Source: Paragorgia papillata
Taxonomy: Eukaryota; Cnidaria; Anthozoa; Scleralcyonacea; Coralliidae
Direction: 5' to 3'
Length of the DNA stretch: 64,000 bases
Assembly: GCA_035771165.1 (NCBI GenBank)
Contig: JAWNZC010000106.1
Coordinates: 1 to 64,000, forward strand
Shown: positions 1 to 11,083 of the stretch, one piece after another
How positions within the stretch are numbered: position 1 is the stretch's first letter
Layout: each line of letters begins with the position of its first letter
Position numbers and translations under genes: made by a program
The notes under the pieces: model-generated
Seen by the model: the letters and a program-made list of their open reading frames with translations, nothing else
The model's database searches: none
Told to the model about the DNA's origin: nothing

Positions 1-949
1 ATTGTGTGGAAACAATTTTATCGATTCGCCACCGCGTTGGGGCCTCTACGACAACTATCAAGTCATTGAATATATCATACGAGCCGAGTAATGACAAACA
101 AGGTCCCTTGACGCATACAAGTCCTTCGATGATTATCGCTTGATTTGAAAGATGGTTTAATGTAGAGGTCCAACTCACGATAACTTTAACCAACCGAGGC
201 GTCCACATTCTTATGTCACTTTGGGGTAAAATGAGGCCGAGCCAATCCGACTTTCGGATTCGGTTTTGCCTGCGTTTTGTAAGCCGATGGCGCTGGTTGG
301 TTTTCTCGTACTTCTTGCTAAACCGAGCAACCTTTGACGTAAAGAATGTAAGTATCAATGAGGCATGCGTATATCGATAGAAAATGTAATGTAATTACAA
401 AAGCGTCATTTCAAATACGAGGATATTGTATAAGATAAGCACCATAACCTTTTCTTCTGCGCTAAGCTGTCGTCTGATAATGGGTTAGGATTTCTTTGCG
501 TTGGAACCTTGTTTGCCGATAAAGTGAAGTACAACAAATATAGCTTTCGTGTTGTTACACACGAAAGCCAATCACCTACGACAGCATGCTCCTTATCCAT
601 GCTTCTCCTCCATTCTCTATCCTATTTTTCGCTGATATGTGAAAACGATGAAATATTCCGAGCTTTTTTCCATCCTACTAGTTTGTAATCGTTTCCAGGG
701 TAACGAGAATCCCTATTGCAAAGTACCGCCCAAGCACATCGTTTAAAAAAAAACAATGTTTGTATTCTTGATCATATCATCTCGATGGGACCTACGATAT
801 GGTCGAGGTGTCATTGTTTAGTCCGAAAAAATTGGGCTTACGATACCACGAGTGTTACCCCCCTGGGGACAGAGTGCGAAAAAGGTGGAATTAACTGTGG
901 GAGCCTAAAACACAACAAAAGATATAGAGTAGATAACTATGAACTATAA
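1..949. other. Unassigned sequence, no gene recognised
   Basis: Short open frames exist here (for example a 64-codon minus-strand frame at 406-600) but none resembles a known family. The base composition is like the LINE remnant that follows, so this may be older repeat DNA. A short C-rich block near 857-868 lies downstream of the 3' end of the minus-strand LINE and could be part of its 3' UTR. Confidence 0.4.
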
Positions 950-2760
950 AATCACAGTGCATTAATAAGTATTACATAATTACATACAACCAAGAAATTG
1001 GGTCAGTGAGACTCCGAAACAGAATTTGCAACTTGAGACAAATTGGTTTTAAACGTGCGAGGGTCTGCAACAATTAATAAGAAGTTACGCAACGATAAAA
1101 AATAATATGGACTATCAGCCATAAAACTGATTTAAAAAATAAAGAAAGAGTATCTGTGTGTAAGGTCAAGTTTGTCTGCAAGAGAGTTCCCAATTCAGGG
1201 TGGCGTTCTGATGACGCGTAGGATTTTTTATAGGTTTTACATTTACGAATGATCGAATTTAGGTTGTGTTGCCATTAGAGGATCTAGTTGGTCTGGATAA
1301 CCGGATAACAGGAAGAACGGAAGATCTTTAAACTGATTAATCCATGGGTGTTATTTTTTATAAAAGAAAACCATGTCCAAGTACTGACTTGTGTGCCAAT
1401 AACAAAAGTGTGAAAGAGCGAGCAAGATACTGCCATCCTATAAATGTAGTCAATATCACAAGAAAATGGCAGGTTGAGAATGTATTTGGTTGCTCTCCTC
1501 TGTAATTAGTTCCAACTGCATAATCTGTTTCACGTCGACTGTGGAGCCCAAATTTGTTGTCGCGTATGCCCCAAGTTGGGGGGGGACGCACCAAAGCAAG
1601 ATATAGCGTGCGTCCTCACCACAGTATTCTGGAATAAACATAGTGTTCCCTTCCTGAAGTGAACCGAGAAGTTTATTGGCCGCGTGAAGATAGCTCGTTT
1701 AGCTTGTTTGTTATTTCCGTGATAAATTACTCGCTACCCAGACGCCAAGATCTCTTTCATTTTTCGGCTGTTTCTAGGATGGATTTGTTGAACGTGGAAA
1801 TGGACTCTATTGGGCTTGATCCGCGCTTGATGATTCTCGTGGGCTTTACGTTGACCCTCATTGAAGACGAGGCCAGACAGTGAAGACCAGGTTGAGTAAA
1901 ACTGTTTCAGGTCTGTCGTTGGAGGGAAGAACCATCGTCCGAAGAGTATCGATAGCCTTGAAGGATTTTTGTCGTCAACCAGCAAACATTGAATTTTTGG
2001 CTGAATTTAATATACGCGTAGGTAGTGTCATTGACGTATCGGTAACGAAGAAGAGTGTGATCAGGACCGAGAATAGAACCTTTAGGAAACACCTAAACTA
2101 ATGGGCAGTGTATTCGATGGTGGGCGTATGGCCAAGTACAGTTACTAAGTTTGTGTGGGGCGCGTTTCCGTCAGATATGATATTGAACCGCTGGAGAAGA
2201 TTGTCTCCAAAACTCAGCCAGCCCCGTGTAGTTTGCGTAGCAAGCGCTTATGATTAACCATATCAAAAGCCTTTGACATATCGAGGAACACTGTGATCGA
2301 TTTATTCATGTACCTCCCGTATATCTAGTACTGACACCAATAGTAGTTCGAATGCTTAGCCAGAAAGATTGGTTAACGCAGAGGATCTACCAGTAATAAA
2401 TCCAGCATGGCATCTCTTAGATTATTGCTCGGACATGGAATGGTGCTTCGAAATGTTGTTAAAAACACAGCGTTCCAAGACATTTCGATACTATATGATA
2501 GTGCGTGAAATGGGTCTGTAGTTTTCCCCGTGTTACTTCTTGCCTTTTCTCCTTTATGCCACGTGAAAACGACTTTCATCACATAAGAGAACATAAGGAT
2601 GCATATAAAATAATTATTTGGCGTCGAGGCCATTTTTTAATAGGGTCTATACCTTGCCACCGTTTACCTCTTCTTGTGTTCTTTAGGACAGTTCAGCCTA
2701 AGTTAGCATGGGCAGTAATAACCCATCCACCATGGTCTCCTGCCAACCCACTTTAATTAC
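950..2760 (-). pseudogene. Decayed non-LTR retrotransposon reverse transcriptase (CR1/L2/Jockey-like)
   Basis: Read on the minus strand, the pieces of a LINE reverse transcriptase appear in the right order but in shifting frames. An NYRPIS-like block lies near 2,490-2,510. FLDMSKAFDMVNH (RT motif 3/4 region) is at about 2,255-2,308, and PKGSILGP (for the usual PQGSxLGP) at about 2,060-2,092. A VDDK catalytic-box remnant is near 1,975-1,985 and FNEGQ just after it. The C-terminal QRRATKYI-like block is near 1,480-1,500 and an LTDPIS tail near 1,005-1,020. Stops and frameshifts separate all of these, so the element is dead. No endonuclease domain is visible upstream, so it is 5' truncated or too eroded to see. 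The clade assignment is inference; the RT identity is clear from motif order. Confidence 0.85.
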
Positions 2761-3977
2761 ATACTCTCTGGCATTACACACAAGAATGTGTGCTGCTGGA
2801 TGCTGCCAGGCCTTTCTTTATGGTTTTGTAACACTTATGCAAGGTCTTTCTTTAGCTTTGCCCTGTAATTATTAATAAAGATAAAATATATAAAAATACA
2901 GATTCACTAATTCATAAAGTCTACTTACCAATTTTTTGGTGACAGATTAACGATAGACATTGAAAAAAAACCCAATTAAAATAAATAAAATACTGTAGAA
3001 ACAAAACTAGTTAATATATGTTAAAAGATAAAGGTCCTTGAATATAGTAGAGTTTAAAATTGTACTAGAAATCTAAACTTGCTCAAATGTCCCATTCAGG
3101 CAGCGAGAGTTCCAACAATTTTGGTTGCAGCAACACCAATAGGATTTCATTATTAGGAATTACTAGGAAGATTCATCAGGTTCTGTTTTAATTTTAATGC
3201 CTCGGGATCCAGTCTCTAACGCAACATGAATTGAATGATAATGCAAAAGACAAACGTCATTTTAAATTGCGAGAAAACTACACTACACGGAAATGAGGAC
3301 CTTGGTACATAATAAGTTAATGTTACACATATTGTGCCAACACGAATTTTATTTAAAAATTTTATTTTATTCTTAAATAATGTCACGTGAGCTAATGTAT
3401 AGGCATAAAACGATCAACATAAGATAGGACTCAATATGCGACAGAAACACACCGTCCTGCGCAGAAAGGAAAATCACTTCCCTGCGAAGCTAATTTCACT
3501 CTTTTAAAATAGTTTTCAGATACCAACTTAGTAACTAACTACAATTCAAACTTCCCAAATTGTTGGCCTATTGCCCCTATCATAAATCGACTACCCTAGC
3601 AAGCGTATTAACGACCATTTAACAACAATGCTTAGACTATACAATATGTAACGAATTCGTCTAAGTTTTTAGCTAGTTATTGTACTGCGGATAGAAATGT
3701 CACAATTGGGAAAGTTTGGAGTAAGAAAGATGTTGAGGATGATATGTCTACCAATATAACGCGTAAAAAATGTTATTGTGACGTCTGTACGAAGAAAACC
3801 TTCTATCGCGCAACGCCGATACGAAATTGAAATCTTATCGAGCTATGAGGAAGGTTAAGAACGAGCCATTCGCCCATTATCTTTCGTCGAAACCAAAAAG
3901 TACATATGTTCATCTCGCGCGGTTGTTTCCCCATATAATCATGTGCTGGGTTTTTTTATTTTTTCCGTATAATATTT
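2761..3977. other. AT-rich sequence, no gene seen
   Basis: No coding frame with family resemblance. A plus-strand frame at 3,827-4,012 (61 codons) has no recognisable motif and runs into the tandem repeat that follows. Confidence 0.5.
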
Positions 3978-4385
3978 TCCTGCTCTACCAAAGGATAATC
4001 ATCTTGAACTGATTTTAACCTCCCGACTACCGATTATATTCCTGCTCTACCAAGATTGATTTCTTTGAAATTGATTTTTTCCTCCGCCCTGGCCCAGCAA
4101 TCTTCTGGCTGTTGGCCAAGATTATTTATTAATTGATTTTGCGCCTCCTGACTACCATTTAATTCTGCTTTGAATAAGATGATTTTGCACTCCTGACCTA
4201 CCACTATTCTGCTCTAAACACAAACGATAAATTTTGGATTGATTCTTGCCGTCCTTGACTACCATTATTGTGCTTTACCACCAAGATTACATACTTGAGC
4301 TGATTTTCTGCTTCCTGGCTACATAATGTTACCTTGGATTTGCATAAGAATAATGTTGAGCCTGAATTTTGCCTCTGCGCACACA
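3978..4385. repeat. Degenerate tandem repeat, ~62-bp unit, about seven copies
   Basis: A unit of the form TCCTGCTCTACCAAGAT, then 20-25 variable bases, then TTGATTTTGCCTCCTGACTA recurs near 3,978, 4,040, 4,106, 4,167, 4,210, 4,270 and 4,330. Spacing is irregular, mostly about 60 bp. Copies are strongly diverged, so this is an old minisatellite-like array. Confidence 0.6.
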
Positions 4386-5559
4386 CTACCTAATATATCT
4401 AGTCCATGTTGAAGAAAATCATATTCTATTGCGGACCGGACTAACTGCAGTCGGTGCTAAAATCACCATACTCTGCTGTTGAACAATAGTTTACAAGTTT
4501 GCTTCTTTTGACATTTTTTTCTTGGAAGCAAAGCATTCTGGCATTGGCCAGTGTAAAATTCTAATGGGCCTACTGGGATAGTTTTAATGACTTTATGATG
4601 CAGAAATACATGTATATGTACATTAGGTTGTTATTACTCATGCCCAAACCATATATTTTTTAATCACCTGAATACAGCCGTCTTCTCCTAAATTATTTTG
4701 TCACTATATATTTTACACTGTTTGTGATAAACTGTAAATACACTCAGACACCCCAAAAATAAACACAAAATTTTGACTTTATTTGGTTACTTCAATGTAC
4801 TGTACACATATTATTTTATATAAAACAGTTGGTACATGTATATGTTGAATTGGGATTGGTTCTTTTATGTTCTATGACAATGCTTGGAGATCCACTTTGT
4901 CAAAAGGAATATTGCAATTGTTACCTGAAGAAAAGCAGAAAATGTCAACAGTTTATTTAAAGCATCTTAAGGCACTTAAGTCTTTGGGTAGTTATAGTTT
5001 AAGTTCTAATGTTACTTAAACCACAGTTCTAATATAAAAATAATTAAAATTGTTATCTATAGTAAAAATAAATAAAAAATAATTAATAAAAATAAAACCA
5101 TAATTATATATACACAGCAATGCAAGGACTTCAAGTCTTTGTCAAGATTTTCAAGTCTTTGAGCAGCTAGTTCAAAACCACAATTACACAGAAATAGCAA
5201 GAACTTTAAAGAAATTAGCAGAAAAAATGTTAACATCTGTGGACAGGTAGATTTTAGAACTAAGTAATAAACTAACAGTGAAATGGTGTAGGAAGCTTAC
5301 CGCTAGGGTCATTTTAGCTAATAAATGGCCTTAATAGACACAAACAACAAAATAAGAATATTATATATACTGCGTGGAGTCCGTGTTTGTCTTTACTGTT
5401 GTGGTTTTAATATACTTTAGAAAAATTCCATATTATATATAATGTGACAGTAGACTACAAACACTGAAACACACGCAACACTGCAACCGACAAATATACT
5501 AGCAACCAAATAAATATGGGCTTACCTTCGTATCATTCGTCGTTTTCGGCTTTACAGTA
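4386..5559. other. AT-rich intergenic sequence, no gene seen
   Basis: No open frame of note. There are short AT-rich blocks and a small direct repetition of TTCAAGTCTTTG near 5,130-5,160. Nothing else was supported. Confidence 0.5.
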
Positions 5560-5720
5560 TAGTAAGGAACAACGTTAACTACGTTCATTCTCGGGAGCAA
5601 TAAAACTTTTCTCTATCGCTCCTTGGGTACTGTTAGGAAACGCCATCTTGTAATCGCAAAAATTGTCCGCAAAGCGCCAAAAACAGCGACGCGGCCCGCG
5701 CGCTTAAAGCTGACGAATTA
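5560..5720 (-). promoter_or_regulatory. Possible TATA-less promoter and first exon
   Basis: This is a local GC/CpG-rich island in AT-rich DNA. On the minus strand it contains CAAGATGGCG, the YY1-type element that often overlaps the start codon of housekeeping promoters. The ATG inside it (near 5,645) opens a short frame of about 23 codons with a GT dinucleotide near its end, compatible with a first coding exon. An E2F-like GCGCCAAAA lies upstream of it near 5,673. No following exon was found at lower coordinates, so the gene is unknown and this could be a dead or transposon-borne promoter. Confidence 0.3.
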
Positions 5721-6939
5721 CTGGGTTGAGGAAAAACTGGACCCAGACATTAACTCACCTGAGTAGTTACTGTTTGAGGATCGTCGACTACAAATAATAA
5801 GCACTAATATTAAGTCTAAATATAAAAATTATTACAAAAATAATGCATTCAAGACAAAATCTGTAGTGTTGTTTGTGTAAGAGAAGAGAATTTTATTTCC
5901 GATTACTGCCTAGAATTATTGTCGGCTTCATTCAATTTAGTGTATACCAAAATTCTCATATTTTTCTGGGTCCTTAGTCAATGTGCGTGTTGCTGATGAA
6001 TTGAAAATTATGTGCGAGTACATGTAAGTCCAAGCATGTGCATACATGGTTAGTTTTTAGCATGTTTGAGTTTTTAGCAAAATATTTAACATTTTGAATA
6101 TAGTATAAAATTCTCACATAATTACTCGGGCTACCTATGGTAGAACGAGTCTAGGGTTTCGGCTCTGTTTTTTTTTTTGGTGTCGCGATTTGGCAATTGT
6201 GACGTCACACTTAAATGCTGCAGATTTCATCATGGCGGATTTTCATGCAGGATCGTGCAGGAGTCATTTTCTCTCCTGACGGGCCTTTGGTTGTGTTGTT
6301 CAAAAGTGAATTTGTGTTTTAATGATAAACACGCTCACAATGCTTACAATGGACTATAGTAGACCTGGGTTGGTCGGCGATCTCGATAAACCGTACGCTG
6401 AAAATGTGTAGTACTCGATCATACTGGATACGAAAATTCTCGATCAGTGTGTTCTCGATCAAACACATGTGTTATTAATTAAACTGTGCTGGAAAATGTT
6501 GCTCAAGTGCTGTAAATCAAAGACAAAGAAAGTTGATAAAGCCCAGCTTTCAAGTGAAAGGTAAACATAGCTGTGTTTTTCATCTTCATCGAGGTTGACA
6601 TTTAACTGAAAACTGAACTTTTGCTTTAACGTATGTAATTTGCTTTATTTTTACTTGCATTGTTTAGTGTTAGTAAAGTTATACAAAATAAACACGATCA
6701 CGTCTTATAAATCAAGTGTGTGTATTTAATATTACCAATAACCTTGGTACATGCATTTTAATACCAGTTTATACTATTCATCGTCTATTCACAAATTGTG
6801 TTTTGAGATCTGGTTGTTTTAGATTTTTTTATCATGCAGTCAAACGTTCAAATTGTCACTGGGCGTTGTTTGTGATCACTAGTTGTAATGAAGTTAATCA
6901 GGTGATTTTAAAGATAGACTGAACTGTATAATCCCAATC
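5721..6939. other. AT-rich sequence with one CRE-like site
   Basis: No gene was recognised. A full palindromic CRE half-site pair (TGACGTCA) lies near 6,200, followed about 28 bp later by CATCATGGCGG, an arrangement like an animal promoter with a first exon. The frame from that ATG closes after about 14 codons. CTCGATCA recurs several times around 6,370-6,460. Confidence 0.35.
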
Positions 6940-7039
6940 TGAATCAATGTTTTGCCCGAACCCGGGGGAGGGAGGGCAATACCCAGGGGCATTAAGCAAT
7001 TCTTAAGTTCTAATACTCATTGACTCAGTAAAAATCCCA

Positions 7040-7705
7040 ATGCATGGCTCCGCAGATATAAATGCAATTTCAAATAGCTCATTGTCACACACAGACAAAA
7101 TTCCTTATCCGAGACTAAAAGGTTTTAAAATTGGCCACCTAAATATTACGAGCTTAGTAAAACACATAGAAGAACTTAGAATTTTCATACATGACCAACC
7201 TTTTGACTCATTAAGCATTAACGAGACGAGACTTGATAACTCGATACACAATGATGAGGTTAAGATCACGGGTTATGAAAGAGTAAGGAAAGATAGAAAC
7301 CGAAACGGTGGAGGCGTTGCCATCTATATACGAAATATCATTTCCTATATTGAACAAGGGGATTTAATACCCAGAAATGTAGAAGCAATTTGTCTTGAAA
7401 TAAACAAACCAAAAAGTAAACCTATGCTAATTTCAACCTGGTATCGCCCACCTGACTCAAACATTGAATTACTTTATTGTTTTGAAAATTTCCTTCCAAA
7501 AGCTGACGATGAAAGAAAAGAACTAGTCATAACCGGGGATCTTAACTGTAATCTATTGGCAACAGAGGGAAATGCCCATATTACAAAACTCAAAGACGTA
7601 ATAGATGTGTACCAACTACAACAACATATAAAGAGCCCGACTAGGGTAACTACCAACACTAAAACTTTGATAGATATAATACTAACAAAAATAGATGATA
7701 CTAAG
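7040..7705 (+). pseudogene. LINE endonuclease domain, N-terminal part (APE-type), 5' half of split element
   Basis: The frame shows the ordered signatures of an apurinic-like endonuclease of a non-LTR retrotransposon. GHLNITSL is the substrate-binding block that is usually NVRSL or NIRSL. SINETRLD supplies the catalytic glutamate, followed by GGGVAIYIR, WYRPP, and ITGDLNCNL with the D-x-N pair. LIDIILT comes near the end. The frame is then cut by a hAT-like insertion at 7,706; the missing GISDHSLV block resumes at about 9,218. The reading frames on the two sides of the insertion do not rejoin exactly, so small indels occurred as well. The element continues to 11,083. Confidence 0.85.
7701..7705. 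repeat. 5-bp target-site duplication (left), CTAAG
   Basis: CTAAG immediately precedes the left terminal inverted repeat at 7,706 and is repeated at 9,185-9,189 directly after the right one. Confidence 0.7.
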
Positions 7706-9184
7706 CAGGGGCGGATTTAGGATTTTGAAAACGTCAGTCAAAGTTGTGGTCCACGGTTCTAGGGGGGTCCGGGGGCATGGCCCCCCTGAAATTTTTTGAA
7801 ATTGGGGTCTCTAAAACGGCATTTCCCACGATTTGACAGCACATTTGAGCAAAATTTTGAAACTTTTAAAACATATTTTTAAAGGCACATTTTATTATGT
7901 TTACAAAACGTTTGTCCAAATTGGATGTTCAGCATTTATATTTTTACAAAGCTAACTAAAATATTTGCCAAACGAGAAAGGCGCAAACACCCAAAAATGC
8001 ATGCCTTCTAAGATTAACTAAATATTCATTGTCTCATGAAAGACCTTGTAGTGTGGTAATTTTCTCTAATTTAATAAATTATATGTTATCTACCGACTAC
8101 CGTAACATTGATATAAGCTAATTAGATAAACCTGGGGTCATATTTCTCGAACGCGCCGTTAAAATATATCTTATCAAAGCAAGATAGCGAGACTAACCAT
8201 AATTTGAAAACAGTTATTCATTTCAAAATCATGAAAAGAAAGATCCAATTTAACGTTGAACTAAACCTTGGCTTAAAGATCAATTTGATCCTTTCAAATT
8301 CATATATAAGAGCTCCTGGCAAGCGTGAAATATGCTAATGTGCCGCCTTGCTGAATAAATATGTCTGAACTCTGAACTCAGACTTCACTAGCACGCAAAA
8401 TGATAAATAATACGATATTGAGACTGGACAAAAACACATATATTCGACACTAGATTGTTTGTATATTTGAAATGAAACTAAGACGATCTTAACTTACCAG
8501 TCTTACCTTACAGCAGTAGGGGAATAAATGACTCCGCGCGGCGCCAAAATTCAGACGCTTTCAATCGCGTCTATTAAAATGTTCCTCGCTTGAAATAAAT
8601 CGATGACTGTGTAATCTAGATGACAAATCATCGTAGATTGTTCACAGTAATGACAGTATTTCTTCATCATTGCTGTTAAAGCAGCTAAAACCCATTCGAA
8701 AACGCTTATACAGAACTCGTATGACTGAAACCACGAACACAGTGAGAAGCCTTCAGGCTTCAATGAATAAATTACTCGGTATCTCAGCTGAGTCAGCAAT
8801 CGATGGTTGCCATGGTGCAGATCGGTCAAAAAGCCCAAAATCAACGCGACAGCCAATCAGGTTTGAGGCAAATCGGTCAAAAAAGTGGTTGCCATGGTGC
8901 AGATCGGTCAAATTGATCAAACACCAATCAGATCTCTCCGCAAACCGGTCAAAACTCTCAAAGCGAACGCTGACCACCGGTCATCCCTGCCCGGTGTTTT
9001 GCTGACTCGCAAATTACAATAAAAGCGAATTTGAAACCTAATCAGTCTGCAAGCTTTGGAGTCACGGCATAACATTTTCTAGAAGACTGTCGAGATTAAA
9101 ATGTTGTGTGATTGCGCAATTATGCTGGTGATTTTTTTACCTCAGTCGCGGTGACCGGTGTGATGTATGCTAAATCCGCCCCTG
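7706..9184. mobile_element. Non-autonomous hAT-like DNA transposon, 1,479 bp
   Basis: Both ends carry the perfect 15-bp terminal inverted repeat CAGGGGCGGATTTAG, a form common in hAT elements. It sits inside a LINE endonuclease frame and is flanked by CTAAG on both sides. Five-base duplications are shorter than the usual 8 bp of hAT, but are known for some hAT families. No transposase was recognised inside. Toward the right end there are repeated ATCGGTCA motifs (8,821, 8,872, 8,903), and ACCGGTCA near 8,944, the kind of subterminal repeats that hAT transposases bind. GTTGCCATGGTGCAGATCGG appears twice, near 8,806 and 8,889. Confidence 0.8.
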
Positions 9185-10949
9185 CTAAGACAGACTATAG
9201 ACTCTGGAGTCATACCCTTGGGGATTAGTGATCACAGCCTTGTTCATATATGCAGGGAAATAAGTATGCCAAAAGAAAAGCCTAAAATCGTTGAAACAAG
9301 GCAATTTAAACATTTCAATACTGCTCAATTCCAACGTGACTTAAGAGAAGCATTTAGCACGCTGCATAGTTATACAGATCCAAGTATAGCATGGCACAAT
9401 TGGAAAGAGACATTTCTCGAAATCGCTGACATTCACGCACCAGTCAGACAAAGAAAAGTAAAAAGTGAGTACAAGCCATGGGCTAACCAATGAAATAAAA
9501 AATATGAGTTACCGCAGAGATTACTTAAAAAAGAAAGCGGTAAGTTCTCAATTCTACAACATACAATGAATCGTACAAGCGTTGCAGAAACCAAGTAAAC
9601 CGACTAATTAATGAAGTTAAAGCAAACTATTACAAATCTAAATTAGAGAGTAGCGAAAATAGCGAGGAAAGCTGGAAGACTATAAATGAAATACTAAATA
9701 GGCAGTCGAAATGCACGACAATTAAAGAGGTAATAGTAAATGATACCAAAGTAACTGGTGATGAAAACATCGCAAACGAATTTAATAATTTCTTCTCCAC
9801 AATAGGCCCACAACTGGCCGAAAATATTTCACCAAACGATCTTGATCCCCTTTACTGTGTGACTCCTGGGTCTGGAGTGTTTGAGTTTAAGAATATTACA
9901 CATGTAGAATTGGGGAGTGTATTAAAGAAGATGAAAGCAGGTAAATCACCAGGCCTGGCCAAGATTTCAAACAAACTATTAAAAGCAGCAGGAAACACTA
10001 TCTATGATTCATTAGTCTATATTTTTCAACTTATCTTTGAACACTGGAATTTTTCCAGACGAAATGAAACTAGCAAAAGTTACCCCTATTTACAAATCAG
10101 GGGGGAAAACTCACTGCGACAATTACAGGCCAATATCTGTAATATCAGCTGTAGCAAAAATATTCGAAAAAAATTGTTTACGAGCAGCTAAATTATTTTC
10201 TAAACGAGAATATGATTATTTCGACACAACAATCAGGCTTTCGTACTCGGCATTCGACAGAAACTACACTCCTCCATTCTACAAATCAATGTCTTGTTAA
10301 CATGGACAAAGGATTAATCAATGGTATACTCTTTCTAGACCTTAAAAAAGCCTTCCAGACGGTTTGATCATAAGATTCTTATTTCTAAACTAGAACGTTA
10401 CGGAGTAAGAGAAGAGCAAAAAACTTTGTGACACAAGACGCTTTAGTAACAATGTATAATTCACTTGTCTTGCCACACTTCACTTATTGCTCGACTGTGT
10501 GGCATGATGGTAACAACAAATTACATATTAATAAGTTACAAAAGTTGCAAAAAAGAGCTGCTCGTATAATAAACGGGTTCAAGCTACGAAATTAGATCAT
10601 CCGAGATATTTGAAAACCTAAATTGGGAACCAATTGAAACCACATTTCAAAAAACGAGAACAATTAATGACATTTAAGGCACTACGAGGTTTGACACCAA
10701 CTTACATATCAGAATTATTTGCTACTAGCCACAACGACGTATACAGATTGAGAAGCAATGATCGAAAATTATTATTTACACAAACCAACAACAAACTTCT
10801 TAAAACATAGCATTTCATATCGCGGAGCCGTGTCTTGGAACACTTTACCAAACGAAATTGTTGATAAATACGAGTATCTCTCAATCGAATCTTTCAAAAA
10901 CTTGACTAACAAATATTATAACAAAGAGAAGAATTTGTCAACAGTTTAG
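9185..10949 (+). pseudogene. LINE endonuclease C-terminus and reverse transcriptase, internally deleted
   Basis: This is the 3' half of the LINE split by the hAT-like element. GISDHSLV (end of the endonuclease) is at about 9,218-9,242. After frameshifts near 9,485 and 9,560 the RT begins: LKKMKAGKSPG (9,920-9,955), KVTPIYKSGGK and NYRPISVIS (10,070-10,145), and FLDLKKAF (near 10,330). After YGVREEQK (about 10,420) the sequence jumps straight to NSLVLPHFTYC and LQKRAARII. The PQGSxLGP and FADD blocks, that is the catalytic palm, are absent. The tail block SYRGAVSWNTLP is intact at 10,815-10,850 and the frame stops at 10,949. It cannot encode active enzyme. Confidence 0.85.
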
Positions 10950-11083
10950 TTTGTTATTTATTAAAAAAAATAAATTTTGTTAATATATTTATATATACTT
11001 GTATTTAGTAAATACATGGCCCTTTGAAAACCAGGAAACTGAAAGGCCACCGTGTGAGAATAAGTTTAAATAAATAAATAAAT
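10950..11083 (+). repeat. LINE 3' UTR with (TAAA)n tail
   Basis: The sequence after the RT stop contains a GGCCCTTTGAAAACCAGG block and ends in AAATAAATAAATAAAT at about 11,067-11,083. A short-unit microsatellite at the 3' end rather than poly(A) is typical of CR1/L2-like LINEs, and it fixes the 3' boundary and the plus orientation. Confidence 0.65.
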
